Shown piece after piece: positions 1 to 8,203 of a stretch of DNA of 41,927 nucleotides. Every line of letters starts with the position of its first letter. Position 1 is the first letter of the stretch. Made by a program: the position numbers and the translations under genes. The notes beneath the pieces are model-generated. The model had not been told where the DNA came from, ran no database searches, and saw nothing but the letters and a program-made list of their open reading frames with translations. The stretch spans positions 1-41,927 of the forward strand of contig CAMXYS010000002.1 in the NCBI GenBank assembly GCA_947253135.1, read 5' to 3'. Origin of the DNA: an uncultured Clostridia bacterium. Its GTDB lineage: Bacteria; Bacillota; Clostridia; Saccharofermentanales; Fastidiosipilaceae.

Positions 1-9
1 GGTGGCGAA

Positions 10-42
10 TCGTCGGCAGCGTCAGATGTGTATAAGAGACAG
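10..42 (+). other. Nextera Read 1 adapter with Tn5 mosaic end (artefact)
   Basis: These 33 bases match the Illumina Nextera Read 1 adapter from memory. Bases 24-42 are the 19-bp Tn5 mosaic end, ending TATAAGAGACAG. Bases 1-9 have no clear origin and are probably also library-derived. The sequence sits at the extreme contig end and joins a reading frame that is plausible from base 45 on, so it is untrimmed library sequence and not a mobile element. Confidence 0.97.
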
Positions 43-1046
43 ACCCGGAGGATGTCACGGTCCTTACCCAGGCAGCCAAGCTCGGCGACGAAATAGGTGC
101 TGATTTGGTGTTAGCGACCGACCCGGATGCCGACCGGGCCATTGCCATGCTTAAAGACAAGTCCGGTAACTTAATTGTCCTGAATGGCAATGAAATCGGC
201 GGTCTGCTTTTAAAACTTCTGCTTTGGGCCCGCCGGAAAACCGGCCAATTGCCGCAAGCGGGTCGGGGCGTCTTAGTCAAGAGCCTCGTCACCGACGACT
301 TCGGCGCGACCATCGCCCGCGCTCACGGGTTGATGGTAAAAGAAACCTTGACCGGCTTTAAAAATATTTGCGGCGTGATACCGGACCTACAGGCGGCCGG
401 TTATGACTATGTTTTAGGTTATGAAGAAAGCATCGGCTACGCCTTTCCGGATGCAGTCAGAGACAAGGACGGCCTGGCGGCCTGCCTCATCCTGGCTGCG
501 GCTGCTGCTACTGCAAAAACCGAGGGTACCAGCTTGTGGGAAATTTTTACTGACCTCTGCCAAAAGCACGGCCACTTTGTCTCTTCACCTTGGAGCTACA
601 CAGCGGGCGGAAAATATGGGCCCACCACAATTGACCGCCTGGTCAACTACTTCCGCCTGCAGCCGCCGACCGAATTGGCCGGCTGCCACTTAGAGCGCAT
701 GGCCGATTTTCGCACTGGGCAAGTTAGACATTTCGCCCCGCAGGGCGAGTCCACTCTCGTCGGCACACCCGAAAAAACGGTGCCGACACCGGCGACTGAC
801 AGCGCCGGTCCGACCTCCGGCAAGAAGAGTGGAGCTCGTAATTACGCGAACCCCGCTGACTTCCCCCGGCAAAATTTATTAATCATCAGCTATTCCGATG
901 GCCTAGACCTAAGGCTGCGCCCCTCAGGGACAGAGCCAAAGTTGAAGTTTTATGTTTACGCCCACGACCAAGACGGGTCTCGGGCAGTAGAACGGGCAGA
1001 ACAGGCCTTGGAAGAGGTACAGAACATGGTCAACGCACTCCGCTGA
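43..1046 (+). CDS. Phosphoglucomutase/phosphomannomutase family protein, 3' part
   Basis: This is the C-terminal portion of an alpha-D-phosphohexomutase, which interconverts hexose 1- and 6-phosphates (typically glucose) in the cytoplasm. The frame is open from the adapter junction, so the start and the catalytic-serine domain are missing. Visible motifs are the metal-binding loop DPDADR near the new N-terminus, GYEESIGYAF in the sugar-specificity region (typical of PgcA-like Gram-positive enzymes), and the phosphate-binding loop RPSGTEPKLKFYVYA in the last domain. The stretch after about residue 225 (counted from base 105) is Pro/Ser/Thr-rich and looks like a lineage-specific insertion before the final domain. 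The TTG at 105 is not a real start because the frame continues upstream. Family assignment is firm; glucose versus mannose preference is not. Confidence 0.93.
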
Positions 1047-1052
1047 CGGCAC

Positions 1053-1082
1053 CCTGACCGGGATCCGGCTCCCCCGGTCAGG
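1053..1082 (+). terminator. Hairpin just after the mutase gene
   Basis: A perfect 10-bp inverted repeat (CCTGACCGGG / CCCGGTCAGG) with a 10-base spacer starts 6 bases after the mutase stop. No T-run follows, so it may stabilise the mRNA end or act together with the hairpin at 1181-1217. Confidence 0.4.
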
Positions 1083-1180
1083 TGAGGCCATCACCGTTAA
1101 GATCAAGCCCGATCGACCGGAAGCCCTCCACTGTTGAGCCGGTGTTCTGCCGATACCCTTAAAAACACGAGATAAATTTA

Positions 1181-1217
1181 AAAAGGCGGGCACTTCATCA
1201 GAAGGGGCCCGTCTTTT
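1181..1217. terminator. Bidirectional terminator between mutase and LysR genes
   Basis: An 11-bp stem with one mismatch (AAAAGGCGGGC / GCCCGTCTTTT) has A-runs on the left and T-runs on the right, so it can end transcripts from both converging genes, the mutase and lysR. Confidence 0.75.
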
Positions 1218-1261
1218 AGTTACTCTACTTAAACCATCACGCGACAGCAAGACTCGTGTTT

Positions 1262-2122
1262 TTATGCAGAAGTCTCCCCTGCCAATAGTTCATCATAAAG
1301 TTTAAGACCAGCTGTCCCCTTTAATGCAACCAGGCAAAATTCATGGCGAGACGTCACCCCGTCCACCCCGAAAGCAGCCAGCTCGGTCTCCTTTTTTAAG
1401 ATGCTCTCATAACCAAACGACAAGCCTGTCCCCCGCTTGATTAAGGCCACGATTAAACTGAGGCTCGAACAGGTGATCAGCCGCGAAAAATCCTTGACAC
1501 CATAACCTTTATGGTAGAGTTTATCCTCCAAGATCTCACGCGATCCCGACCCGGGCTCTCTAATTAAAATACTCTCTTTTAGCAAGTCTTCGACCTGCAA
1601 AGTTTGCCCCTCGTAAGGGTGCCCTTTAGGGCACAAGCCGGTAAAAACTTCCTCTTGCAAAACCCGGTGGGCAAATTCACTCTTGGCAAAACGTCCCTCT
1701 ACCAGGAGAAAGTCCAAATCGCCGCGCTTCAACTGATCGAGCAAAATCTCTGTGTTATCAACCAGCAGGGTCACATGATTTGGTCTGGCGCTGATCATGC
1801 GCCCCAAATCTGCGACATAGGCATAAGTTCCAAGCGTTTTGGTCAAGCCTATTTTGATATGATTCAAAGGTTCTTTTTTGAAATGTGCGACCAAGTCCTT
1901 ATAGTTTTTCTGCTGTGACCTGGCATAGGAGGCCAATCGCTCAGCAGCCGGATTCAAATGGATCTTCTTGCCGTCATAGGTAAAGAGCTTGACGCCAAAC
2001 TCTTCCTCCAAAGACTGAATATGCTTGGTCACTGCCGGTTGAGTGATGTTTAAGTGCTTGGCCGCCTGAGTGTAATTTTTTGTCTCCAGTAATTCTAAAA
2101 AACTAATTAATCTTGTGTCCAT
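1262..2122 (-). CDS. LysR-family transcriptional regulator
   Basis: A 286-residue protein with a standard LysR layout. The N-terminal winged helix-turn-helix (about residues 3-62) contains the typical FLELLETKNYTQAAKHLNIT and QPAVTKHIQSLE segments. An effector-binding domain follows (about 88-280). It is divergent from the YeiH-type transporter gene, with 120 bases between them. This is the classic arrangement in which a LysR protein controls its neighbour and itself. In other bacteria YeiH genes often sit beside CysB- or YeiE-like LysR genes, so a sulfur-linked effector is a reasonable guess, but the sequence does not show it. The gene ends near the bidirectional hairpin at 1181-1217. Confidence 0.93.
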   Translation of the reverse strand: MDTRLISFLELLETKNYTQAAKHLNITQPAVTKHIQSLEEEFGVKLFTYDGKKIHLNPAAERLASYARSQQKNYKDLVAHFKKEPLNHIKIGLTKTLGTYAYVADLGRMISARPNHVTLLVDNTEILLDQLKRGDLDFLLVEGRFAKSEFAHRVLQEEVFTGLCPKGHPYEGQTLQVEDLLKESILIREPGSGSREILEDKLYHKGYGVKDFSRLITCSSLSLIVALIKRGTGLSFGYESILKKETELAAFGVDGVTSRHEFCLVALKGTAGLKLYDELLAGETSA

Positions 2123-2242
2123 TGTCCGTCCGGAATTTATGTGATTACAAAGTGTTATTGTTTTATAAAAAATAATAATTTAATTTTATCCATCTACTGT
2201 GACATAATCAATAGCATTCACGTTAATACACAAGGAGCAAGT
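2123..2242. promoter_or_regulatory. Divergent AT-rich regulatory region of lysR and the YeiH-type gene
   Basis: The 120 bases between the two divergent starts are very AT-rich around 2158-2195 and must hold both promoters and any LysR operator. The YeiH-type start is set by AAGGAG at 2232-2237. I cannot place -35 and -10 boxes with confidence. Confidence 0.5.
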
Positions 2243-3262
2243 ATGAATAAGCTGAAATTGATCATTCCCGGTCTGGGTTTGACCTTGGTCATTGCCCTGG
2301 TCGCAAAAGTTTTAGAAAGTCTTTTACCTATCCCTCTCGTCAGTGCCTCGGTCATAGCCCTTTTTATAGGTATGATTTTAAACCACTTTTTACCAAAATC
2401 TGTCCCGACTCATCAAGGGGCCGACTTCTCCTCAAAAAAACTATTAAAGTTGGGGATTATTTTTCTGGGGGCATCACTGAACATAGCGACTGTTTTAAAT
2501 ATAGGTAAACTGTCCGTCTATGTCATGGTCTTTACTCTGTTGACTTGTTTCGGCTTGGGGCATTTTTCCGGCAAATTGTTTGGCCTCAACTGGAAGATGA
2601 GCAATCTGATTTCTGCCGGGACCGGCATCTGTGGAGGCAGCGCCATCGCTGCCATCGCCCCGGTCATCGACGCTGACGACCTGGACATAGCCTTTGCTAT
2701 GAGCGCTACCTTTATTTTTGACATGGTCATGATTGTCACCTTCCCCCTGATGGGAAGGGCCCTCAATATGACTGACATGGCCTATGGCCTTTGGACCGGC
2801 ACAGCTGTCAACGATACTTCTTCTGTTGTAGCCGCAGGCTATGCCTTTTCAGAGGCTGCCGGTGATTTTTCCACCATGGTCAAACTCACCAGAACTTTGG
2901 TCATTATCCCGACTGTCATTATCTTTGCCCTCATCAACACCCATTTAAAAAGAAAGCAACATATAGCTGTGGGCAACAAAACTAAGTTTTCCCTCCGCTC
3001 TGTTTTTCCCTGGTTTATCCTTGGTTTCCTGGCCCTCACCGCCTGCAATTCTTTAGGCTTTGTACCGGAAAGTTTAGGCCATTCCCTAAAGGACATCAGT
3101 AAATTTTTATTGGTGATGGCGCTGGCCGGAATCGGCTTAAAGACTTCTTTGCGGGATATGAAAAAATCGGGCAAAGGGCCCATGCTCCACGGTTTTGTCA
3201 TCTCGCTGCTGGTTGTGCTGGTAGCCCTGGGCGTTGAATACTTTATGGGACTTTTAACCTAA
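2243..3262 (+). CDS. YeiH/UPF0324-family membrane transporter (putative sulfate/sulfonate exporter)
   Basis: A 339-residue polytopic membrane protein of the YeiH (Cons_hypoth698) family, often annotated as a putative sulfate exporter. I start it at ATG 2243 because AAGGAG lies 5 bases upstream. The frame is open to 2141, but that extension is hydrophilic, has no ribosome site and overlaps the regulatory region. About ten hydrophobic helices alternate with short loops. Family hallmarks are GTGICGGSAIAAIAPVI and GTAVNDTSSVVAAGYA. The substrate is not proven for the family. The adjacent divergent LysR gene probably regulates it. Confidence 0.9.
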   Translation: MNKLKLIIPGLGLTLVIALVAKVLESLLPIPLVSASVIALFIGMILNHFLPKSVPTHQGADFSSKKLLKLGIIFLGASLNIATVLNIGKLSVYVMVFTLLTCFGLGHFSGKLFGLNWKMSNLISAGTGICGGSAIAAIAPVIDADDLDIAFAMSATFIFDMVMIVTFPLMGRALNMTDMAYGLWTGTAVNDTSSVVAAGYAFSEAAGDFSTMVKLTRTLVIIPTVIIFALINTHLKRKQHIAVGNKTKFSLRSVFPWFILGFLALTACNSLGFVPESLGHSLKDISKFLLVMALAGIGLKTSLRDMKKSGKGPMLHGFVISLLVVLVALGVEYFMGLLT

Positions 3263-3375
3263 AAGCAGGCGTGTACAAAATTTATCCCAAATGTAATCCC
3301 TGTAGGGCCTCAATTGCCTTCAGCGGTGGACCATATCGCCCCATAAAATAAAGGGAACAAATGGTATTTAACGTA

Positions 3376-3906
3376 TTAACAGCTATCACCTTTGTTCAAG
3401 TAGCGCAAGTCAAGATACATCAGGTCAAAATCAATGTAGTCAGCACCGATTTTAAAATAGGCCGGCGAGACTCCGATTTTTCGAAAACCGAAGCGTTCAT
3501 ATAACCTTATGGCCCTATAATTATCGCTTCTCACCTCGAGATTGATCAGCTCGACTCCGTTCGCCTCCGCATAGTCAACGGCTTTTTGGAGCAAACTGCT
3601 CCCGATCCCTTTTCCCCACCAGGCTTTAACGACTGACAAACCCAGGTTTGACCGGTGGCTCATCCGGCGCGGCAGGGCGTTGAGCGACACATCGCCTACA
3701 ATGTGGCCCTCGTGCCAGGCAAAGTAAGAGACTGAACCCCGATCATCATGGACTGCTTGGAGAAATTTGGCCTCATCTGCCGGCGACACAGGTAAACCTT
3801 CAGCCCCAAAGGTTAAGTTGTCCGTCTCCCGGCCGATCTGCTTTAAGTAATTAAGACATTTGACCGCGTCTGCCGGGACCGCTTCTTTAATCAAAATTTT
3901 ATCCAA
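3376..3906 (-). CDS. GNAT-family N-acetyltransferase
   Basis: A single-domain GNAT enzyme that would transfer an acetyl group from acetyl-CoA to an amine. The acetyl-CoA loop is in LSVVKAWWGKGIGSSLLQKA (motif A, GKGIG), followed by the motif B region NLEVRSDNYRAIRLYERFGF. Two starts are possible. TTG at 3906 has AGGAG 6 bases upstream (176 aa). ATG at 3939 (187 aa) has GGAG only 4 bases upstream and adds a charged tail. I prefer TTG, and TTG is also the start of the ferritin gene here. It is the last gene of a minus-strand group with the membrane protein and hydrolase. The substrate is unknown. Confidence 0.88.
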   Translation of the reverse strand: MDKILIKEAVPADAVKCLNYLKQIGRETDNLTFGAEGLPVSPADEAKFLQAVHDDRGSVSYFAWHEGHIVGDVSLNALPRRMSHRSNLGLSVVKAWWGKGIGSSLLQKAVDYAEANGVELINLEVRSDNYRAIRLYERFGFRKIGVSPAYFKIGADYIDFDLMYLDLRYLNKGDSC

Positions 3907-3949
3907 ACCTGACTCCTTTTTTGTGTGCTCACGCCTCATATTACTCCGG

Positions 3950-4459
3950 CTATATTTTCAAGTCCCTCAAAATCTTTGTTTTAGGAAAATATTCGATTGC
4001 TAATGGCAGGGGCTTTTTGACAGCCAGGGCCTGTTCCAGCCTTTGGTATTGGGCGAAATCTATGCTGAGGGAAAGGCCCTCATCGGTCCTCAGTTGATAA
4101 ATGTCGGCCGCCTTGGCCTTTTTTCTAGCAGTCCCGCTCAACCGCCGCACCTGCACTACCTTTACTGACTGTTTAACCGCACCCTGAAGCAGGTCTAAAA
4201 CAACCCGGTAGCAGCCGACAAGGCCCAAGGCCAAAAGAGCCACTGCCACAAGTAGACAAAGCCAAAAAGGAAAAGAACGAAATGTCCACTCCTCCAACTG
4301 CGCTAAGCCGAGTGGAAAAAAGGTCGCTAAAACAAGGCCCAGGTTAGTAATGCCCTCAAAGCTGAGCTTGAAAATCCCGCTGGCCGAGCGGCGGCGGTCG
4401 ACCAAGCCGGCTATGGCAAGTAGCAGGAGGCCAACTATGCCTGTTATGGTAAGTATCAT
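3950..4459 (-). CDS. Small membrane protein of unknown function
   Basis: A 169-residue protein with three hydrophobic segments in the first 90 residues (about 3-20, 36-52 and 67-88) and a basic, soluble C-terminal half. I do not recognise a family. The start at ATG 4459 lies 4 bases after the hydrolase stop and is preceded by a G-rich AGGGGGGG ribosome site, which argues against the longer frame to 4537 that overlaps the hydrolase. Tight spacing suggests translation coupled to the hydrolase gene. The C-terminal domain is likely cytoplasmic, judged from its basic residues. Confidence 0.7.
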   Translation of the reverse strand: MILTITGIVGLLLLAIAGLVDRRRSASGIFKLSFEGITNLGLVLATFFPLGLAQLEEWTFRSFPFWLCLLVAVALLALGLVGCYRVVLDLLQGAVKQSVKVVQVRRLSGTARKKAKAADIYQLRTDEGLSLSIDFAQYQRLEQALAVKKPLPLAIEYFPKTKILRDLKI

Positions 4460-4463
4460 ACTG

Positions 4464-5228
4464 TTACCCCCCCTCATCATTGGTAGCGGCAAAACGACCG
4501 GCCGGCCCACCGCTTCTGTACCTGTCCAGCATCTCAATAAAATCTTTTTTTAACAAGGAGCAATCATCCGGAGCATAGTAGTAATGGCCTGACGTCTTCA
4601 ACGACTTGACTACAGCGCCGGGGCTCTGCTGACAGCAGGCGATGCTTTTAGGCGAGACCATCTCATCTTTTAGGGCCTGATAAATATGGGCCGGCACCGT
4701 CAATTGACGGATTATCTTCCTTGTCTTTTTAATTTCAGCAAATAGTTCCAGGTAGCGCGGAATCCAACCCAGATAGTGTAAAAGGCAGTGGTCAGCTGCC
4801 ATGCTGTAGCCCGCCTGAGCTGCCTTGTCCCATTCATTATCAGGCTTAAGAATGCCCCAAAAAATCCGCCAGACTGTTTTGATCAACTGCCTGGTCACAC
4901 GCACTTTTAGCGGCACATTTAAAAGAAACAGCTCGGCAACCGGTTTTTTGATGGCTTCCTGTACAGCAAACAAGGTTCCCATCGAATGCGCTACGATAAT
5001 CACGCCGTCGTGGCCGGCTAATAATTGATCCAAAGCCGCCTCCACTTGCTGCTTCCACACCTCCATCGACACCCGGGCGAAGTCCTGCACCCGTCCGCCG
5101 TGCCCCTTTAGCGTCAGGTTGCAAACAGACCAGTTAGGCGGGACTAGTGGAATAAACGGTTGAAAGTGCCGCGGCGTACCAAGAATGCCGTGAATAAAGA
5201 GCACCGCCATGTTAGCTTGAACAGACAT
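4464..5228 (-). CDS. Alpha/beta-hydrolase (carboxylesterase/lipase-like)
   Basis: A 254-residue soluble protein with the alpha/beta-hydrolase fold. The oxyanion-hole segment FIHGILGT lies near the N-terminus. The nucleophile elbow is AHSMG with its serine. A late acid residue (KDEMVSP region) and a histidine in KTSGHYYYAPDD complete a plausible Ser-Asp/Glu-His triad. It resembles the bacterial carboxylesterase/monoacylglycerol-lipase group. It is the first gene of the minus-strand trio 5228-3376 and almost touches the membrane-protein gene. The GGGAGG upstream is 12 bases from the ATG, so initiation may be modest. The substrate cannot be inferred. Confidence 0.85.
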   Translation of the reverse strand: MSVQANMAVLFIHGILGTPRHFQPFIPLVPPNWSVCNLTLKGHGGRVQDFARVSMEVWKQQVEAALDQLLAGHDGVIIVAHSMGTLFAVQEAIKKPVAELFLLNVPLKVRVTRQLIKTVWRIFWGILKPDNEWDKAAQAGYSMAADHCLLHYLGWIPRYLELFAEIKKTRKIIRQLTVPAHIYQALKDEMVSPKSIACCQQSPGAVVKSLKTSGHYYYAPDDCSLLKKDFIEMLDRYRSGGPAGRFAATNDEGG

Positions 5229-5455
5229 TGGATTTTAATACCTCCCGGGATTTTAACAGCTCCTATATTCATAGTTTAAATAGTTTAAACAGGAAAACCA
5301 ATCTGGTGAACCGGGAGTTAAAACTGAAGCGCCCGGAATTCAATTTGCGTATTTATCATAGAATCAGGACAAACCGCTCTTCTGTCAATTGGCTACATTT
5401 GCTCCCCGCTCTTAGTGTATGATAGGGCGGTTGATTAAATTATCGAAACGGGGAT

Positions 5456-6856
5456 ATGGAGATGGAGAAAAAGGCCAGCTTTACAGGTCAATTAGGTTTT
5501 ATTTTTGCAGCAGCCGGCAGTGCTATCGGTGTGGGGAATCTCTGGCGCTTTCCTTACCTGGCCGCCAAAGACGGTGGCGGTGTCTTTATCATCATCTATT
5601 TGGTCTTAATTTTTACAGTCGGCTTTGCCCTCCTGGTCACCGACCTGGCCATCGGGCGCAAAACCGGTAAAAGTGCCATTCACGCCTACGGCATCATGCA
5701 CCCCAAGTGGACTTTTTTAGGCATCCTAACCTTCCTTGTCCCGGTCTTAATCATGACCTACTATGCTGTTATCGGCGGGTGGATTCTCAATTACATCAAG
5801 TTATTTTTAATAGGAGAGATGAGGCTTGCCGCCCAAGACAACTGCTTTCCCTCCTTCATCGCTTCCGGCAGCGCTGTCGTCTACAGTTTGATTTTTATGG
5901 CCATTACCGCCCTTATCGTCTATGGCGGTGTTGAAAAAGGAATTGAGCGGGTTTCAAAAGCCATTATGCCCGTCCTTTTGCTGATGGTCATCGGCATTGC
6001 CATTTATTCCTTAACCCTCAAATCCGCCGCCGGGGGAAACATGCGCACCGGCTTAGAGGGCCTCAGGCTTTATTTAAAGCCGGACTGGTCGGGCATGACC
6101 CTATCCCGCTTTTTGCAAATTACCCTGGACGCCATGAGCCAGGTCTTCTTCTCACTCAGCGTCTCCATGGGCATTATGATTACCTACGGCTCTTATGTAA
6201 AAAAAGATGTCAACTTGAGTAAGTCGGTCACCATTATCACCTTAATGGATACCGGTGTCGCCCTACTTGCCGGCGTCATGATTGTCCCCGCTGTCTACGT
6301 CTTTTTAGGGGCAGAAGGGATGTCAGCCGGGCCGGGATTGATGTTCATCTCCCTGCCCAAGGTCTTTTCCCAAATGGGTTTTGCCGGTCGCATCATCGGC
6401 CTCGTCTTCTTTATCTTGGCTGCCTTTGCCGCCTTAACTTCTTGTATTTCCGTCCTGGAGTCAATTGTGGCCAACTGCATCGAAATTATGCATACCAAAC
6501 GCAAACCAACCGTCCTCGTCTTATCTGCCATCTACCTGGTCGCTACCGCTGTCATCGCCCTGGGCTATAGCAAGTTTTACGTTGAGGTCTCTTTGCCGAA
6601 CGGCAGCACGGGTCAACTTTTAGACATTATGGATTACATCAGCAACAGCTTTATGATGCCTCTGATTGCTCTCTTGTCATCTATCTTAGTCGGCTGGATT
6701 GTAAAACATCAATGGATTATCGATGAAGTGGAAAAAGGAGGAGTTGCCTTTGGTCGCAAACGCCTCTACATCGCAGTGATTAAGTACTGTCTGCCGATTA
6801 TTATGTTGATCCTCTTTATCCAGTCCACCGGCCTCCTCGGCTTATTGAAAAAGTAG
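5456..6856 (+). CDS. Sodium-dependent transporter, neurotransmitter:sodium symporter (NSS/SNF) family
   Basis: A 466-residue membrane protein of the NSS family (LeuT fold), which couples Na+ entry to uptake of amino acids or related solutes. The N-terminal signature GQLGFIFAAAGSAIGVGNLW, followed by the RFPYLAAKDGGGVFII segment, contains the unwound TM1 that binds Na+ and substrate. About eleven hydrophobic helices follow, as in the shorter bacterial members MhsT and Tyt1. A second ATG lies two codons downstream (MEMEKK), so the exact start may be 5456 or 5462. It is transcribed alone and closed by a strong terminator. Bacterial relatives carry tryptophan, tyrosine or other hydrophobic amino acids; the substrate here is open. 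Confidence 0.93.
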   Translation: MEMEKKASFTGQLGFIFAAAGSAIGVGNLWRFPYLAAKDGGGVFIIIYLVLIFTVGFALLVTDLAIGRKTGKSAIHAYGIMHPKWTFLGILTFLVPVLIMTYYAVIGGWILNYIKLFLIGEMRLAAQDNCFPSFIASGSAVVYSLIFMAITALIVYGGVEKGIERVSKAIMPVLLLMVIGIAIYSLTLKSAAGGNMRTGLEGLRLYLKPDWSGMTLSRFLQITLDAMSQVFFSLSVSMGIMITYGSYVKKDVNLSKSVTIITLMDTGVALLAGVMIVPAVYVFLGAEGMSAGPGLMFISLPKVFSQMGFAGRIIGLVFFILAAFAALTSCISVLESIVANCIEIMHTKRKPTVLVLSAIYLVATAVIALGYSKFYVEVSLPNGSTGQLLDIMDYISNSFMMPLIALLSSILVGWIVKHQWIIDEVEKGGVAFGRKRLYIAVIKYCLPIIMLILFIQSTGLLGLLKK

Positions 6857-6863
6857 AAAATGG

Positions 6864-6905
6864 AAGGGGCATCCGAGTGTAAACAAGCTCGAGTGCCCCT
6901 TTTTA
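6864..6905 (+). terminator. Rho-independent terminator of the NSS gene
   Basis: A roughly 14-bp stem (AAGGGGCATCCGAG / CTCGAGTGCCCCTT, two mismatches) with a 9-11 base loop is followed by TTTTT, directly after the stop codon. Confidence 0.9.
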
Positions 6906-7149
6906 ACCCTCTGCCGGGCAAGCCTTACTCGACCGGATGCCAACTTTGTTTTTTAGACCCTCTTCATAAATCCCTTTGAAACTAAAATAGATGATAAAGG
7001 CAGGATTTGCATCCAACTATATAGGAGGATATTCAGCAAGAACAACTTGCCCGGCTCCTTACCAGTTTTGTAGGCCGTCTCCAAAGTCGGGTTGATGACC
7101 TTATTCTGATAGGCCGGGATTGACTGCCGCTTCAGGCCAACGGCTCAGC
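6906..7149. other. Intergenic region, no supported gene
   Basis: I see no recognisable gene here. A minus-strand frame open from about 7135 to the stop at 6953 reads like protein (it includes SIPAYQNKVINPTLETAYKT), but it has no start with a ribosome site. It may be a gene remnant. Confidence 0.4.
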
Positions 7150-7455
7150 TCAGGCATTAAATACAGCTAAAATATCCCAAACAAGGCTTTGCACTTCACA
7201 GGCTTCCTCTAAGGAAAAACGGTAGAGGAAGTCTTCAATCTGCTGGGCATATTCCTCCCCTTCACCCGGTGTCAAGCAGACGAAGGCAGCCGCTAAGACC
7301 AGTTTTTGACTGATCTCCTGCAAGTCCGTTTCGCGCACACTCAAAGAAAAATATTTTACCAATTTTGCAACTAAAGACTGCCTGACTGCCCGCTTGCCTT
7401 TAAGTGACCGAACATAAGGCAAATGCAGACTGATTTCCATCGCTAATACATGCAT
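7150..7455 (-). CDS. DUF503 family protein (YlxP-like)
   Basis: A 101-residue protein matching the DUF503/YlxP family: a short N-terminal beta strand (MHVLAMEISLHLP), then the conserved RSLKGKRAVRQSL segment. Relatives are often found near rbfA and infB and are tentatively linked to ribosome or RNA work, but the function is not established. I start it at ATG 7455, preceded by AGAGGTGA. The longer frame to 7539 runs through the hairpin at 7478-7552 and is unlikely. The usual translation-factor neighbours are absent, so this may be a second copy or a relocated gene. Confidence 0.75.
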   Translation of the reverse strand: MHVLAMEISLHLPYVRSLKGKRAVRQSLVAKLVKYFSLSVRETDLQEISQKLVLAAAFVCLTPGEGEEYAQQIEDFLYRFSLEEACEVQSLVWDILAVFNA

Positions 7456-7477
7456 CAAATCACCTCTTTTTTTGACA

Positions 7478-7552
7478 AGAAAAAGCCCTGTACTGCTTGT
7501 ATCTTCTTCGGCATCGCTCATCGCACCGAAAAATTCCAAACCAGCACAGGGC
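7478..7552 (-). terminator. Long-armed terminator downstream of the superoxide reductase gene
   Basis: On the minus strand an 11-bp stem (GCCCTGTGCTG / CAGTACAGGGC, one mismatch) is followed by TTTTTCTT. The enclosed 46 bases contain a second small helix (TTCGG / CCGAA), giving a branched terminator about 67 bases after the SOR stop. It also lies in the DUF503 leader, so the same structure could attenuate that gene. I matched it to no known riboswitch class. Confidence 0.65.
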
Positions 7553-7618
7553 CAGACAGCTTTAGTGCATCATGTGCACTTATTTAAAAGCACGGGGAAG
7601 GCACCGCCGGCAAGTTAA

Positions 7619-7993
7619 TCAGCACTCAGCCTTCCAGAAGCCATGCAGGTTGCAGTACTCATAAGCGGCCACTGCCTTTTCGCCTTCTGCCAAGACAAAA
7701 TTGGCGCTGGGCTCTTCACCCGGATGCAAATCTTTTTTCTGGAAGCCCATGTTTGTTTCTAAAATAATGAAGGTGATATAGTGTTCTTCCTGCATGGGGT
7801 GGTCGACCGAACCGACACGAACGTTGACCTTGTCGCCATCGATCGAGACAACCGGTACATGCTTTTCTTGTGCCGCATCAGTTGTATTCGGAGCAACCTC
7901 CTTCATCGGCTTGCCGCAGCAAGCGGGTGTAGCCGCCTTCTCTCCCAAAAAGGTAATAAAGTTTCCGCACTCATCGCATTTGTAAAATAACAT
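7619..7993 (-). CDS. dfx: Desulfoferrodoxin, two-iron superoxide reductase
   Basis: A 124-residue superoxide reductase that reduces superoxide to hydrogen peroxide without releasing oxygen, typical of anaerobes. The N-terminal desulforedoxin-type centre I is intact: C6, C9, C25, C26 (spacing C-x2-C-x15-CC). The catalytic centre II ligands are all present as H45, H65, H71, C114 and H117, with the active-site EKHVP segment (E43, K44). I start it at ATG 7993, preceded by AGAGGAAAG. The frame is open to 8143, but the extra 50 residues match nothing and have no ribosome site. It lies next to ferritin, so peroxide produced and iron stored are handled together. It ends in the branched terminator at 7478-7552. 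Confidence 0.96.
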   Translation of the reverse strand: MLFYKCDECGNFITFLGEKAATPACCGKPMKEVAPNTTDAAQEKHVPVVSIDGDKVNVRVGSVDHPMQEEHYITFIILETNMGFQKKDLHPGEEPSANFVLAEGEKAVAAYEYCNLHGFWKAEC

Positions 7994-8203
7994 ATTCTTT
8001 CCTCTCTCTGTTTTGTTTTGTCCAGTGGTGCCCACAAAGGCAAAACCACTTGTCCATTTTTGCCCGGTCAGCAAGAAATTTCCGGCGCTATACCGCCACT
8101 CCGCCACACCGAAGCCATCCATTTTATTAACGCAACCCGCCAACTAGGCGCCAACCAGACACCGCCTTAAAAGAGCAGTGCTTCGGCCAGGTTACGGTTG
8201 CTA

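Noticed and set aside
24..42. Tn5 transposon end
   Set aside because: The mosaic end is part of the sequencing adapter; no transposon genes or matching second end.
7485..7552. Possible hammerhead-like or riboswitch aptamer (GATGAGCGATGCCGAAG)
   Set aside because: The conserved core of hammerhead and of the riboswitch classes I know is incomplete; the T-run makes a terminator the simpler reading.
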